A stretch of DNA of 64,000 bases from Myxococcus hansupus (GTDB lineage Bacteria; Myxococcota; Myxococcia; Myxococcales; Myxococcaceae), in NCBI RefSeq assembly GCF_000280925.3, contig NZ_CP012109.1, positions 3,244,501 through 3,308,500 on the forward strand, written 5' to 3'. Positions 30,145-39,849 of the stretch are shown in pieces. Position numbers and translations under genes: made by a program. The notes beneath the pieces were generated by a model. That model worked only from the letters and a program-made list of their open reading frames with translations. It made no database searches and had not been told where the DNA came from. Each line of letters begins with the position of its first letter. Positions within the stretch are counted from its first letter, which is position 1.

Positions 30145-31454
30145 TGGCCACCCTCGCTTCCTCGAACTTGAGGTACCGCGGTCCCTTGTCCTCGCTCGCG
30201 CGGGAGGACCTCCGCCGGCTGATGGATCGCTCCGCGGGTTCGGATGCGCGCGTGGCGACACGCGTGCGTGAACTCATCGCCCGGGTGCGCGCCGACGGTG
30301 ACCGGGCGCTCTTCGAACTCGCGCGGCAGTTGGACCGCGTGGAGTTGAAGGCGTTGGAGGTGCCCCGCTCGGTCTGCGAAGCGGCGCTCGCCGCGCTGGA
30401 GCCTTCCGTGCGGGAGGCGCTGGCCCGGGCGGCGCGCAACATCGCGCTGGCCCATGTGCCCCAGAAGCCTCACCTGGTGGAGGTGGAGACGGAGCCTGGC
30501 ATCTTGGTGGGCCGACGTCCGGACCCCCTGGGCCGCGTGGGCGTGTACGCCCCGGGTGGGCGCGCCGTGTATCCCAGCAGTTTGTTGATGGGGGTGGTTC
30601 CCGCCAAGGTGGCGGGGGTGGGCGAGGTCATCGTCTGTTCGCCACCGGGGCCGGACGGCTTGCCGCACCCCAGCGTCCTGGCGGCGGCGGCGCTCGCTGG
30701 CGCGGACCGCGTCTTCGCCCTGGGCGGCGCGGGGGCGGTGGCGGCCATGGCCTACGGCACGGAGAGCGTGCCTCGCGTGGACCGCATCGTGGGGCCGGGC
30801 AATGCCTACGTGGCCGAGGCCAAGCTCCAGGTCGTGGGCGCGGTGGCCATCGAAGCGCCCGCGGGGCCCAGTGAAATCCTGGTGGTGGCCGACGCGTCCG
30901 CGAATCCCTCCGCGGTGGCGCGCGAGATGTTGGCGCAAGCGGAGCACGACCCGGAGGCCGCGTGTGTGACGCTGGCGCTGGGGGAGTCGCTGGCGGAGAT
31001 CATCGCCCAGGAGGTGGACCGGCTGGCCGAGCGCGCGAAGCGCTGGGAGATCGTCACCTCCGCGCTCGGCTCGCGTGGCGCGGTGCTGAGTGTTTCTTCG
31101 CTGGAGGAGGCGTGGCCCTTCGTGGCGGACTTCGCGCCGGAGCACCTGCTCATCGCCACCGAGTCCTCGCAGGAGGACCTGCGGCACGTGCGCAACGCGG
31201 GCACCGTCTTCCTGGGGGAGCGTTCGTCGGTGGCCTACGGCGACTACATGACGGGCTCCAACCACGTCCTGCCCACCGCGGGGCTCGCGAGGGCCTACTC
31301 GGGCCTCAACCTGCTCGACTTCTACCGGTGGACCACCTACCAGCGCGTGGCGCCCCGCGCGGCGGAGTCGCTGGCGGAGGACGTGGGCCGTCTGGCGGAC
31401 AGTGAAGGGCTCTTCGCTCACGCCGACGCGGCGCGCGCGTGGGGGCGGCCATGA
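30144..31454 (+). CDS. hisD: Histidinol dehydrogenase HisD
   Basis: A 436-residue zinc enzyme for the last two steps, histidinol to histidine. Conserved blocks include 'RVGVYAPGGRAVYPSSLLM', 'VDRIVGPGNAYVAEAK', 'PAGPSEILVVAD', 'QAEHDPEA' (zinc and base residues) and 'GDYMTGSNHVLPT'. Full length. Its ATG shares the last base of the hisG stop. Confidence 0.96.
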   Translation: MATLASSNLRYRGPLSSLAREDLRRLMDRSAGSDARVATRVRELIARVRADGDRALFELARQLDRVELKALEVPRSVCEAALAALEPSVREALARAARNIALAHVPQKPHLVEVETEPGILVGRRPDPLGRVGVYAPGGRAVYPSSLLMGVVPAKVAGVGEVIVCSPPGPDGLPHPSVLAAAALAGADRVFALGGAGAVAAMAYGTESVPRVDRIVGPGNAYVAEAKLQVVGAVAIEAPAGPSEILVVADASANPSAVAREMLAQAEHDPEAACVTLALGESLAEIIAQEVDRLAERAKRWEIVTSALGSRGAVLSVSSLEEAWPFVADFAPEHLLIATESSQEDLRHVRNAGTVFLGERSSVAYGDYMTGSNHVLPTAGLARAYSGLNLLDFYRWTTYQRVAPRAAESLAEDVGRLADSEGLFAHADAARAWGRP

Positions 31455-32488
31455 TTCCCCAGCGGGCCTCGTATCGGGACATCCCGTTGTACGCGCCGCC
31501 GAAGCGGCCGTGCCGGGTGGACCTGAGCGACAACACCAACCTCTTCGGGGTGCCGCCCTCCGTGGAACGGGCATTCCACGCCGCGGTGTCCCGCGTGCCG
31601 CGTTATCCCCAGGGGTACGCTCCGGACCTGCGTCGGGCACTCGCCGCGTCCATTGGCGCGCGGCCCGAGGAATTCACGACGGGCTGCGGCTCGGATGACG
31701 TCATCGACTCCGCGCTTCGGGCCTTTCTGGAGCCCGGTGACACGCTGGCGTTTCAGGACCCGACCTTCGTCATGGTGCCGTTGTTCGCGAAGGTGAACGG
31801 ACTGCGCCCCGTCCCCGTTCCCCTGACGGCCACCTTCGACGCGGACGCGGACGCGTTGCTCGCGACAGGGGCCAAGGTCATCTACCTGTGCTCACCGAAC
31901 AATCCCACGGGCACCGCGTTGTCGCGAGATGCCGTGGAGCGCGTGGCCCGAGAAGCACCTGGCCTCGTCATCATTGACGAGGCGTATGTGGACTTCGCGC
32001 CGGGAACGGACGCCCTCGACCTCGCCCGCGCGCTGCCCAATGTGCTGGTGACGCGCACCTTCTCCAAGGCCTTCGGGCTGGCGGGGCTCCGGGTGGGATG
32101 GGGCGTCGGGTCGCCCGCGCTCGTGGCGGAGGTCGAGAAGGCGCGCGGGCCCTACAAGGTCACCAGCGTGGCGGAGGCCGTCGCCTGCGAAGTGCTCACG
32201 AAGGATGCCGACTGGGTGCGGGCTCGCGCGGAGGAGGCGGTCTCCTGCCGGGAGCGTCTGCGTGGCGAGCTCACAGCGCTGGGCCTCTCCGCGCTGCCGT
32301 CGGCCGCCAACTTCCTGATGGTCCCCCTGCCGGGCGCGTTGGCGGTCGCGGAGCGGATGCGTGCGCGGGACGTGAATGTGCGGGCCTTTCAGGCGCTGAC
32401 CGGCGTGGGGGATGCGCTGCGAATCGGCGTGGGGCCCTGGCCCTTGATGGAGACGGCGCTGGCGGCGCTGCGGGAGTCACTGCGATGA
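31451..32488 (+). CDS. hisC: Histidinol-phosphate aminotransferase HisC
   Basis: A 345-residue class I/II PLP aminotransferase. 'LCSPNNPTGTAL', 'IIDEAYVDF' and the PLP lysine in 'RTFSKAFGLAGLRVGW' are visible, with 'LRIGVGP' near the end. ATGA overlap with hisD. Neighbouring his genes on both sides support the assignment over related aminotransferases. Confidence 0.95.
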   Translation: MIPQRASYRDIPLYAPPKRPCRVDLSDNTNLFGVPPSVERAFHAAVSRVPRYPQGYAPDLRRALAASIGARPEEFTTGCGSDDVIDSALRAFLEPGDTLAFQDPTFVMVPLFAKVNGLRPVPVPLTATFDADADALLATGAKVIYLCSPNNPTGTALSRDAVERVAREAPGLVIIDEAYVDFAPGTDALDLARALPNVLVTRTFSKAFGLAGLRVGWGVGSPALVAEVEKARGPYKVTSVAEAVACEVLTKDADWVRARAEEAVSCRERLRGELTALGLSALPSAANFLMVPLPGALAVAERMRARDVNVRAFQALTGVGDALRIGVGPWPLMETALAALRESLR

Positions 32489-33078
32489 GAGTCACCTTGT
32501 TCGACTACGGTGCGGGCAATCTCCACTCGTTGGCCAAGGCCCTGGCCACGGCGCCGGGCGCGGAGGTGCGCGTGCAGGAGGATCCGCTGCGCGCGCTGGA
32601 CACCGACGTGCTGGTGTTGCCGGGTGTCGGGGCCTTCGGCGCCGCGATGGCCCGGCTCGAGCCAGGACGGGAGGCCATGCGAGCGGCACTGGAGGACGGC
32701 TTGCCGTGCCTGGGCATCTGCCTGGGCATGCAGTTGCTGTTCGAGGGCAGCGATGAAGGTGCCGGCGTGGGGCTCGGGTACTTCCAGGGGCAGGTGACGC
32801 GGCTCATGGCGCGGCGCGTACCGGAGATGGGCTGGAACCAAGTGGAGGATGACCGCACGCTGTCCAGCGCGCGCCTGGACACGGTGTACTACGCGCACAG
32901 CTACGTCTGCCGCGCCGCGGACGCGTCGTGGGTGACGGGATGGACGACCCACGAGGGAGACCGATTCCCGGCGGCCGTTCGAAAGGGGAACGTGGTGGGC
33001 GTGCAGTTCCACCCGGAGAAGTCCTCCTCGGCGGGTGTGCGCTTCGTGCAGGCCTTCCTCCAGGAGGTGTCGCGGTGA
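32485..33078 (+). CDS. hisH: Imidazole glycerol phosphate synthase, glutaminase subunit HisH
   Basis: A 197-residue class I glutamine amidotransferase. 'FDYGAGNLHSLAKAL' near the start, nucleophile Cys in LGICLGMQLLFEG (about residue 78), and His/Glu of the triad in VQFHPEKS. It supplies ammonia to HisF, encoded two genes downstream. ATGA overlap with hisC; GTGA overlap with hisA. Confidence 0.95.
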   Translation: MRVTLFDYGAGNLHSLAKALATAPGAEVRVQEDPLRALDTDVLVLPGVGAFGAAMARLEPGREAMRAALEDGLPCLGICLGMQLLFEGSDEGAGVGLGYFQGQVTRLMARRVPEMGWNQVEDDRTLSSARLDTVYYAHSYVCRAADASWVTGWTTHEGDRFPAAVRKGNVVGVQFHPEKSSSAGVRFVQAFLQEVSR

Positions 33079-33790
33079 TCGCGATTCCAGCCATCGACCT
33101 GCGCGAGGGCGCCTGCGTCCAACTGGTGGGGGGCTCCTACGCGGAGGAGAAGGTCCGCGTGGACGATCCGCTGGAGGCGCTGAAGCAGTGGCGGAGTCAC
33201 GGCTTCGGCACGTTCCACGTCGTGGACCTCGACGCCGCGTTGGGCAAGGGCTCCAACGCGGATGCCATCTTCCGGCTGACCGCGTACGAGCGGGGCCTCA
33301 CGTTCTCGGTGGGCGGCGGAGTGAGGGACACGGACCGGGTGGAGGCCGTGTTGTCGGGTGGCGCCGCCTCGGTGGTCGTGGGCACCCGGGCCATCGAGGA
33401 CGTGGCCTGGCTCGCGGACATCGCCCAGGCGTATCCAGGCCGTGTGGTGGTGGCCGCGGACGTGAAGGGCCGCGAGGTCGTCACGCGCGGCTGGACGGAG
33501 GGCAGCGCGCGCGACGTTCGCGATGTCCTTTCGGTGTTGGACCCTCTGCCTCTGGGCGGCCTGCTGGTCACCGCGGTCCACAAGGAAGGCCAGTTGTCGG
33601 GCGTGGACCTGCCCCTGATGCGGGAGGTGGCGAGCTCCAGTCCGCACCGCCTCTACGCCTCGGGCGGCGTGACGACGTTGGAGGACCTGCGCGCCCTGGC
33701 GGACGCGGGGCCTATGGGGCGGTCATTGGCATGGCGCTGTACACCGGACGGCTGGATGCGAGCGCCGTCGCTCGGGAGTTCGCGGGATGA
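33075..33790 (+). CDS. hisA: HisA isomerase, with apparent one-base frameshift near the 3' end
   Basis: Phosphoribosylformimino-AICAR-phosphate isomerase, about 238 residues when read through. GTG start with GGAGG at 7 bases. 'IPAIDLREGACVQLVGG', 'VVDLDAA', 'GGGVRDTDRVEAVL' and 'LYASGGVTTLEDLRAL' are typical. At the GGGG run 33707-33710 one G appears to be missing. The other frame then supplies the expected ending 'GAVIGMALYTGRLDAS' and a TGA that overlaps the hisB start as ATGA. Without the correction the protein would run about 60 unrelated residues into hisB. Probable sequence error, given the intact operon around it. Confidence 0.85.
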
Positions 33791-34323
33791 CCACTGTCAT
33801 TCGAGAGACGAAGGAGACGCAGGTCCACGTGGAGCTGGCGCCAGGCAAGGGCGCCACGCAGGTGGACACGGGCCTGAAGTTCTTTGACCACATGCTGGCC
33901 ACGTTCGCGCGGTACGCGGGGCTGGACCTCACGTTGCGCGCGCGCGGTGACCTCACCCACCACATCATGGAGGACGTGGCGATCACGCTGGGCACCGCGG
34001 TGCAGCAGGTGATTCCCGCCACGGCGGCGCGGTTCGCCGAGCGCACCATCCCCATGGACGACGCGCTGGTGCAGGCCTGCCTGGATGCCGGAGGCCGCTT
34101 CTACTACCAGGGCCCGTTGAAGAACCGGCTCTACGAGCACTGGATGCGCTCCTTCAGCGAGCACGCCCGGGTGACGCTGCACCTGCGGGTGCTGCGCGGC
34201 AAGGACAGCCACCATGCGACGGAGGCCGCGTTCAAGGCGCTGGGGCTCGCGTTGCGCGACGCCATGGTGGACTCGGGGTCGGTGTTCAGCATGAAGGGCT
34301 CCGTGTCCCTGGAGGTGAAGTGA
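33787..34323 (+). CDS. hisB: Imidazoleglycerol-phosphate dehydratase HisB (divergent)
   Basis: A 178-residue monofunctional dehydratase, slightly shorter than the usual 190-200. Both manganese motifs HHxxE are kept (THHIMED and SHHATEA), as is '[10 protein letters not shown]'. The normally conserved DDHHTVED is changed to LTHHIMED, and the 'RYGHA' block is replaced by 'ARFAERT', so a usually conserved His is absent. Context inside the his operon makes the function likely. Start overlaps hisA as ATGA. Confidence 0.88.
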   Translation: MTTVIRETKETQVHVELAPGKGATQVDTGLKFFDHMLATFARYAGLDLTLRARGDLTHHIMEDVAITLGTAVQQVIPATAARFAERTIPMDDALVQACLDAGGRFYYQGPLKNRLYEHWMRSFSEHARVTLHLRVLRGKDSHHATEAAFKALGLALRDAMVDSGSVFSMKGSVSLEVK

Positions 34324-35084
34324 TGCTGACGCGGCGGCTCGTCGTCTGTCTGGACGTGAAGGGCGGTCGGGTGGTGAAGGGCGTACGGTTCGAGGGCCTC
34401 CGCGACGTGGGGGATCCGGTCGAGCTGGCCCGGCGCTACGAAGCGGAAGGGGCCGATGAGGTGACGTTCCTCGACATCTCCGCGAGCGCGGAGGAGCGGG
34501 AGACGTTGTGGGAGTTGGTCCAGCGCACCGCGGAGCAGCTCTTCATCCCACTGGCGGTCGGTGGCGGCGTGCGCACGGTGGAGGACGTGGGCCGGGCGCT
34601 TCGAGCGGGCGCGGACAAGGTGAGCATCAACTCGGCGGCGGTGGCCCAGCCCTCGCTGCTCACCGCGTGCGCGGAGCGCTTCGGCTCACAATGCGTCGTC
34701 GCCAGCATCGACGCGAAACGGGAAGGCGAGCGTTGGCGCGTCTACACGCATGGGGGCAAGAAGCCCACGGACCTGGACGCGGTGGCGTGGGCTCGCGAGT
34801 GCGTGGCGCGTGGGGCAGGGGAGGTGTTGTTGACGAGCATCGACCGGGATGGCGCGCGCCAGGGCTACGACCTGGCACTCACCCGGGCGGTGTCGGACGT
34901 GGTGGACGTGCCGGTCATCGCCTCGGGCGGGGCGGGGAGCGCGGGACATGTTCGGGATGCCTTCCAAGTGGGCGGCGCGGACGCGGCCCTGGTCGCGGGC
35001 ATCCTGCACGATGGCCTCACCACCGTGGGCGCCATCAAGACGCTGCTCCGTGAGAGCGGCCTTCACATTCGGAGCGTGACATGA
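34323..35084 (+). CDS. hisF: Imidazole glycerol phosphate synthase, cyclase subunit HisF
   Basis: A 253-residue beta/alpha barrel. '[18 protein letters not shown]' carries catalytic Asp, '[15 protein letters not shown]', 'SINSAAV' and '[16 protein letters not shown]' carries the second Asp. The ATG follows GGAGG by 7 bases and shares one base with the hisB stop; a GTG one codon upstream is less well placed. It works with HisH. Confidence 0.95.
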   Translation: MLTRRLVVCLDVKGGRVVKGVRFEGLRDVGDPVELARRYEAEGADEVTFLDISASAEERETLWELVQRTAEQLFIPLAVGGGVRTVEDVGRALRAGADKVSINSAAVAQPSLLTACAERFGSQCVVASIDAKREGERWRVYTHGGKKPTDLDAVAWARECVARGAGEVLLTSIDRDGARQGYDLALTRAVSDVVDVPVIASGGAGSAGHVRDAFQVGGADAALVAGILHDGLTTVGAIKTLLRESGLHIRSVT

Positions 35085-35863
35085 CGGACGCAGCAACGCT
35101 GATGCAGGCGGCGGCGGAAGTGGCGCGGACGGCCGGAGACGTGGCGCTGGGCTTCTTCCGCGCGGGTGTCTCGGTGGACACGAAGTCGGATGGCTCGCCG
35201 GTGACGGTGGCGGACCGCACGGCGGAGTCACGGGCACGCGAGTGGCTGGAGGCGCGCTTCCCCCAGGACGGCATCCTGGGCGAGGAGTTCGGCGAGACGC
35301 GGCCGGGCGCGAAGCGGCGGTGGATTCTGGACCCCATCGACGGGACCAAGACCTTCATCCGGGGCGTACCGCTGTGGGGCACGCTGGTGGCGCTGGCGGA
35401 GGGAGATTCCATCCTCGTCGGCGCCGCCTATTTCCCCGCGGTGGGGGAGCTGCTGGTGGCCGCGCCGGGGCAGGGCTGCTTCTGGAACGACAAGCCCGCG
35501 CGTGTGTCGTCGCAGGCGGACCTGGCCCGGGCCGTGGTGCTGTCCACGGATGAGCGCTTCCCCGTGTATCCGGAGCGAGGGGCCGCGTGGCGCGCGCTCG
35601 CGAAGGACGCGGCGGTGGACCGCACCTGGGGGGATTGTTACGGCTACTTGCTGGTGGCCACCGGGCGCGCGGAGGTGATGGTGGACGAGCTGCTGTCGCC
35701 CTGGGACGCCGCGGCCTTGCAACCCATCATCGACGAAGCCGGTGGCGTGTTCACCGACTGGACGGGAAAGCGCACCGCCTTCGGAGGCAACGGCATCGCG
35801 ACGAACGCGGCGCTGGCGGGGCTGGTTCGACAGCGGCTGGGCGCCGTGGAGCCACGCGGATGA
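35081..35863 (+). CDS. hisN: Histidinol-phosphatase, inositol monophosphatase type (HisN)
   Basis: A 260-residue IMPase-fold phosphatase. Metal-binding motifs 'GEEFGE', '[15 protein letters not shown]' (D-P-x-D-G-T) and '[17 protein letters not shown]' are complete. Its place between hisF and hisIE with ATGA overlaps on both sides strongly supports histidinol-phosphate as substrate, as in actinobacterial and other HisN enzymes. It fills the step missing from the monofunctional HisB. Confidence 0.9.
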   Translation: MTDAATLMQAAAEVARTAGDVALGFFRAGVSVDTKSDGSPVTVADRTAESRAREWLEARFPQDGILGEEFGETRPGAKRRWILDPIDGTKTFIRGVPLWGTLVALAEGDSILVGAAYFPAVGELLVAAPGQGCFWNDKPARVSSQADLARAVVLSTDERFPVYPERGAAWRALAKDAAVDRTWGDCYGYLLVATGRAEVMVDELLSPWDAAALQPIIDEAGGVFTDWTGKRTAFGGNGIATNAALAGLVRQRLGAVEPRG

Positions 35864-36465
35864 TCAACCTGGACGCGCTCGACTTCTCGAAGGGCAACGG
35901 CACGGTGACGGTCGTGACACAGGACGCACGCACCGGCGATGTGTTGATGGTGGCCCACGCCGACCGTGAGGCGTTGGAGCGCACGCTCGCCTCCGGCGAA
36001 ATGCACTACCGCTCCCGCACCCGCGGCCCCTGGCACAAGGGCGCCACCAGCGGGAACGTGCAGCGCGTGGTGTCGCTCCACGCGGACTGTGACGGGGACG
36101 CGGTGCTGGCACGCGTGGCGCCAGCGGGCCCCGCGTGTCACACCGGCGAGGAGACCTGCTTCGGACCCGGCAGGTGGGATGCACTGGCCGCGTTGGACGC
36201 CACGCTGGCGCAACGCGCCGCCCCCACGCCCGCTGACACCTCACCGCCGAGCTACACACGACGGCTGCTCGAAGACAGAAACCTGCGCTTGAAGAAGCTG
36301 GGAGAGGAGGCCGCGGAGCTGGTGACCGCGTGCGCGGATGCGGATCCAACGCGCGCGGTAGAGGAGGCCGCCGACCTGCTCTACCACGTGCTCGTCGCCA
36401 TCCGTCCCCTGGGGCTCACGCTGGACGACGTCAAATCCATCCTCGCGCGTCGGGCCTCGCGCTGA
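35860..36465 (+). CDS. hisI: Bifunctional PRA-CH / PRA-PH HisIE
   Basis: A 201-residue fusion. The HisI half (1-115) has 'DVLMVAHADREALERTL' and the metal ligands in 'LHADCDGDAVL' and the C/H residues of 'PACHTGEETCF'. The HisE half (about 125-200) has 'LEDRNLRLKKLGEEAAELV' and 'EEAADLLYHVLV'. It hydrolyses PR-ATP to PR-AMP and opens the ring. Last gene of the operon; ATGA overlap with hisN. Confidence 0.94.
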   Translation: MINLDALDFSKGNGTVTVVTQDARTGDVLMVAHADREALERTLASGEMHYRSRTRGPWHKGATSGNVQRVVSLHADCDGDAVLARVAPAGPACHTGEETCFGPGRWDALAALDATLAQRAAPTPADTSPPSYTRRLLEDRNLRLKKLGEEAAELVTACADADPTRAVEEAADLLYHVLVAIRPLGLTLDDVKSILARRASR

Positions 36466-36703
36466 GGCGTGACGAGGGCCGCAGGTATCCTGTTATTTCC
36501 TGAACTGAACGTCACTTTTACGGGGTTTCCACGAGAATCAGTGCCGACCCGGTTGGATTTGTCCGCCATTGCTACAGCCTCATGTGTCGCGGAAATGGGC
36601 CGAACCCTTCAACGAATGAAGTGTTCCTGCTACAGATCCGAGCGCACGGCGGAGTGGAAAGCCGGGCGAGCGCTGGAGAGGTGCTCGCCTCACCGGAGGC
36701 ATT
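36466..36703. other. Intergenic region of lower GC
   Basis: 238 bases between hisI and the next gene, visibly richer in A/T than its surroundings. It probably holds the promoter for the downstream gene. I see no clear -35/-10 pair or terminator with a T-run. Confidence 0.4.
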
Positions 36704-37156
36704 GTGAACGGCCCTACGTACAAGGCGGAGATCTTCGACCGAATCGTGTTTTCGCGATGGGACAATCCGCCGACGAAGGAAGACATGACGCTGTTGTTCG
36801 CCCAGGTGCAGGAAGCGTCGGCGCGTCTCAACTCGAAGCTCATCTACATCGCGTCGGTGAGTGCGAAGTCGAAGGTTCCCGACGCGAATGATCGCAACAT
36901 CCTCAACCAGTTCCTCCTGGATGGCCGTCGCACCTGGATGGAGCAGGCGTGGCTCATCTATGAGGGCTCCGACCTGCAGCACAACCTGCAGCGGGTCATC
37001 ATCTCTGGCGTGCTCATCCTGACGCGCACCTTCGACAACTTCCTGTCGGTGGCGAAGTCGGGAGACTCCATCATCAAGGACGTCAGCGCGGTGTTGAAGA
37101 AGGACGCCACGCCGCTCTTCGCCATGGCGAAGGAGCGCGGCCTCCTCGTGAGCTGA
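36704..37156 (+). CDS. Conserved-looking hypothetical protein
   Basis: A 150-residue soluble protein started by GTG after a good GGAGG. No signal peptide. 'DRIVFSRWDNPPTKEDMTLLF' and 'LIYIASVSAKSKVPDANDRN' suggest an alternating alpha/beta fold, loosely like the small STAS-like proteins common in myxobacteria, but I cannot confirm a family. Monocistronic; it ends in a strong dyad shared with the convergent gene. Confidence 0.75.
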   Translation: MNGPTYKAEIFDRIVFSRWDNPPTKEDMTLLFAQVQEASARLNSKLIYIASVSAKSKVPDANDRNILNQFLLDGRRTWMEQAWLIYEGSDLQHNLQRVIISGVLILTRTFDNFLSVAKSGDSIIKDVSAVLKKDATPLFAMAKERGLLVS

Positions 37157-37163
37157 GGGACGG

Positions 37164-37191
37164 CATCGGCGCCCGTCAGCGGGCGCCGATG
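37164..37191. terminator. Perfect 12-bp dyad between convergent genes
   Basis: CATCGGCGCCCG - TCAG - CGGGCGCCGATG. It starts 8 bases after the + strand stop and contains the stop codon of the minus-strand gene. No T-run, so perhaps a bidirectional, non-canonical terminator. Confidence 0.55.
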
Positions 37192-38312
37192 ATCTCCACC
37201 TCGTTCAGCACGACGTCTTCACGCTCGGGGAGGACACTCACCGAGTCCACATCGCGCAGCGGCGTCTGGAGCTGGCACTCCTCCCACGCGCCAGTGCCCT
37301 GGAACCGGCAGACGGTGGGGTTGACGAAGGAGAAGTCCTTCTCCGGATCCCTCAACCCCACGCCCTTCGGCGTCCGGACAATGGCCCTCACCGACCCCGG
37401 TCCGGTGGCGTGGATCCGCACGGCCACGAGCTGCTTCAGCGTGGGCGCATAGCCCGCGCGCAGCGCGCCGTCCGCCTCCCACCGCTCGCTCTTGGGCGCC
37501 TTGCCCACCGGAACTCCCGTCTTCACGTCCCGGTCAAACGCCTGGTGTCTGGGCTCGGTGCCCTCCAGGTGGTCCGGCTTGATGGCGCCCGATGTCCCCT
37601 CCAGCGGAGCGGCGGCCAGCGCGACCAGGGCGGGAGAGGGCGCTCCGAGGTTCGCGGCGGCGGCACGCAGCACCGCGTCATCCAGGTGTCCTTCCTGGGC
37701 GCAGCGTGGCGCCAGCGTTCCAACGAGCGCCAGCACCGGCGGCCGCACCGTGATGTCCGACTGCGCGGCGGGCGCGAGCCCCAACTGGACGAGCGAGGCA
37801 CAGGCCGCCGCGGTGCCCGGCCCCGCATGGTCCAGGTTCCATTTCGCCAGGGCGGTGTCCGCCTGGGCATTCACGGCGGCTGACAACAGGGCCTGCCCAA
37901 CGGCCTGGGCACAACTGTTCATGGCGGGCGGACACCGCTCACACAGCGTGCCCAACAGCCCTCGAAGCGGCGTGGCTTCTCCATTGGATAAGGGCGAGCG
38001 AACGTCGAGCGCGGCGCTGAGCTCGCATGCCCGGGGAGGGGGCAGCACACACGCCTCCAACCGCCGCTGGGCCTCCGCGACGACCTGGGCGTCCTGCGGC
38101 GTCCGGAGGGCGCCCTCGAGCGCCCGTTCCAGGGCGCGGCACTCGGGGCCCGAGGAGGCGGTGGCCCCAGGGGCCGACGGAGCGGGGGCCCCGGCCAGGC
38201 GCTCCGGCCGTGGGGCAGACGCTTCATCCTGGTGCGTCACACACCACAGGCGCCCGAAGGCGAGGAGTGCTACCAACATCAAGAGGAGGGTTCGGAGCGG
38301 GAAACGGCGCAC
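37176..38312 (-). CDS. Exported or membrane-anchored hypothetical protein, Cys-rich
   Basis: A 378-residue protein that I do not recognise. The GTG start is chosen for the AAGGAG nine bases upstream; in-frame ATG/TTG codons about 57-63 bases earlier lack a site. An N-terminal hydrophobic segment ('LRTLLLMLVALLAFGRLW') anchors or exports it. An Ala/Pro-rich linker follows. Residues 55-160 hold several cysteines ('LCERCPPAMNSCAQAVG'). The C-terminal part (about 240-378) is beta-rich and resembles a discoidin/F5-8-like or carbohydrate-binding fold only vaguely. Function unknown. Confidence 0.7.
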   Translation of the reverse strand: MRRFPLRTLLLMLVALLAFGRLWCVTHQDEASAPRPERLAGAPAPSAPGATASSGPECRALERALEGALRTPQDAQVVAEAQRRLEACVLPPPRACELSAALDVRSPLSNGEATPLRGLLGTLCERCPPAMNSCAQAVGQALLSAAVNAQADTALAKWNLDHAGPGTAAACASLVQLGLAPAAQSDITVRPPVLALVGTLAPRCAQEGHLDDAVLRAAAANLGAPSPALVALAAAPLEGTSGAIKPDHLEGTEPRHQAFDRDVKTGVPVGKAPKSERWEADGALRAGYAPTLKQLVAVRIHATGPGSVRAIVRTPKGVGLRDPEKDFSFVNPTVCRFQGTGAWEECQLQTPLRDVDSVSVLPEREDVVLNEVEIIGAR

Positions 38313-38392
38313 GAGCAAACTCCTTGATTCCAACCGGGACCGGGGGTTATCAGCCCCACCGGGTTCCATCCTCAAAAATTACGGAGGCGTGC

Positions 38393-39790
38393 GTGGCTGA
38401 GACGTTCGACGTGGTGATCATCGGCTCGGGTCCTGGCGGCTACGTGGGAGCCATTCGCGCGGGTCAGCTCGGCCTGAAGACGGCCATCATCGAGAAGGAC
38501 AAGCGGCTGGGCGGCACCTGCCTCCACCGCGGCTGCATCCCGACCAAGTCCCTGCTGTGGACCGCGGAGCTCTTCCACCACGTCCGCGAGGCGGCCGACT
38601 TCGGCATTGATGTGAGCAGCCCGACCATCAACTGGCCGAACGCGATGAAGCACAAGGACAAGATCGTCACCAAGGGTGCCAACGGCATCGACTTCTTGAT
38701 GAAGAAGAACAAGGTGACGGTCATCAAGGGCCACGGCCGCATCGCGGGCAAGAACAAGGTCGAGGTCACCGCCGAGGACGGCTCCAAGCAGGTCCTGGAC
38801 GCGAAGAACATCATCCTCGCCACGGGCTCGGTGCCCAAGTCCCTGCCCAACGTTCCGGTGGACCACAAGCGGGTCCTGAACAGCGACTCCATCCTGCAGA
38901 TCGACCGCGTTCCCAAGAGCATCATCGTCCTGGGCGCCGGCGCGGTCGGCTGCGAGTTCGCCTCCGTGTTCAACCACGTGGGCAGCAAGACGGCCATCGT
39001 GGAGTACCTGCCCGCGCTGCTCCCCATCGAGGACGCGGACATCTCCAAGGAGCTGGAGAAGATCTTCAAGCGCCGCGGCATCGACGTGCACACCGGCTCC
39101 GCGGTGGAGAAGGTGGAGCACACGGCGGACGGCGTGCGCGTCACGATGAAGGTCGGCAACGAGACCAAGACGCTGGAGGCGGAGATCCTCCTGTCGGCGG
39201 TGGGCCGCTCGCCCGTCACCGAGGACGTCGGTCTGGACAAGACGAGCATCAAGGCCGAGCGCGGCTACATCAAGGTCGACTCGATGCTCCGCACCTCGGA
39301 GCCCAACGTGTACGCCGTGGGCGACATCATCCCCACGCCGATGCTGGCCCACATGGCGAGCGCGGAGTGCGTGGTGGCGGTGGAGCACATCGCGGGGAAG
39401 AACCCGCAGCCCATCAACTACGACCTGACCCCGTCGGCCACGTACTGCTACCCCGAGGTCGCCTCGGTGGGCCTGACGGAGAAGAAGGCCAAGGAGCGCG
39501 GTTACGACGTGAAGGTGGGCATCGCGCCCTTCGCGGCGGTGACCAAGTCGGCCATCTCCAACGAGTCCACGGGCATGGTGAAGATCGTCTCGGACAAGAA
39601 GTACGACGAGGTCCTGGGCGTGCACCTCATCGGCCCGCATGCCACGGAGCTCCTGGCCGAGGCGTGTGTCGCGCTGAAGCTGGAGATCACCACCGAGGAG
39701 CTGGCGAACACCGTCCACGCGCACCCGACGCTGTCGGAGATCATGCACGAGGGCGCCGAGGCCACGCTGGGCCACCCGCGTCACTTCTGA
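38393..39790 (+). CDS. lpdA: Dihydrolipoamide dehydrogenase (E3)
   Basis: A 465-residue FAD disulfide oxidoreductase. GTG start with GGAGG five bases upstream. FAD motif GSGPGGYVGA at residues 12-21, redox disulfide GGTCLHRGCIPTK near 42, NAD motif 'GAGAVGCEFA' near 185, 'YAVGDI' near 308, and catalytic His-Glu in 'HAHPTLSE' near the end. It reoxidises lipoyl groups of 2-oxoacid dehydrogenases and the glycine cleavage system. It opens a lipoate-related cluster, but a terminator follows it. Confidence 0.96.
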   Translation: MAETFDVVIIGSGPGGYVGAIRAGQLGLKTAIIEKDKRLGGTCLHRGCIPTKSLLWTAELFHHVREAADFGIDVSSPTINWPNAMKHKDKIVTKGANGIDFLMKKNKVTVIKGHGRIAGKNKVEVTAEDGSKQVLDAKNIILATGSVPKSLPNVPVDHKRVLNSDSILQIDRVPKSIIVLGAGAVGCEFASVFNHVGSKTAIVEYLPALLPIEDADISKELEKIFKRRGIDVHTGSAVEKVEHTADGVRVTMKVGNETKTLEAEILLSAVGRSPVTEDVGLDKTSIKAERGYIKVDSMLRTSEPNVYAVGDIIPTPMLAHMASAECVVAVEHIAGKNPQPINYDLTPSATYCYPEVASVGLTEKKAKERGYDVKVGIAPFAAVTKSAISNESTGMVKIVSDKKYDEVLGVHLIGPHATELLAEACVALKLEITTEELANTVHAHPTLSEIMHEGAEATLGHPRHF

Positions 39791-39817
39791 GCGACCGGCA
39801 TCGCCCCTGAAGTCCCA

Positions 39818-39849
39818 GGGCCGTCCCGGTGCGCCGCGGACGGCCCTTT
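39818..39849 (+). terminator. Intrinsic terminator after lpdA
   Basis: Nine-bp stem GGGCCGTCC / GGACGGCCC with a short T-run. The remaining 200 bases before lipA probably contain its promoter, not recognisable by eye. Confidence 0.65.

Noticed and set aside
32928..33887. Extended hisA reading in its uncorrected frame
   Set aside because: The final 60 residues have no family similarity and overlap hisB; the other frame gives the expected ending.
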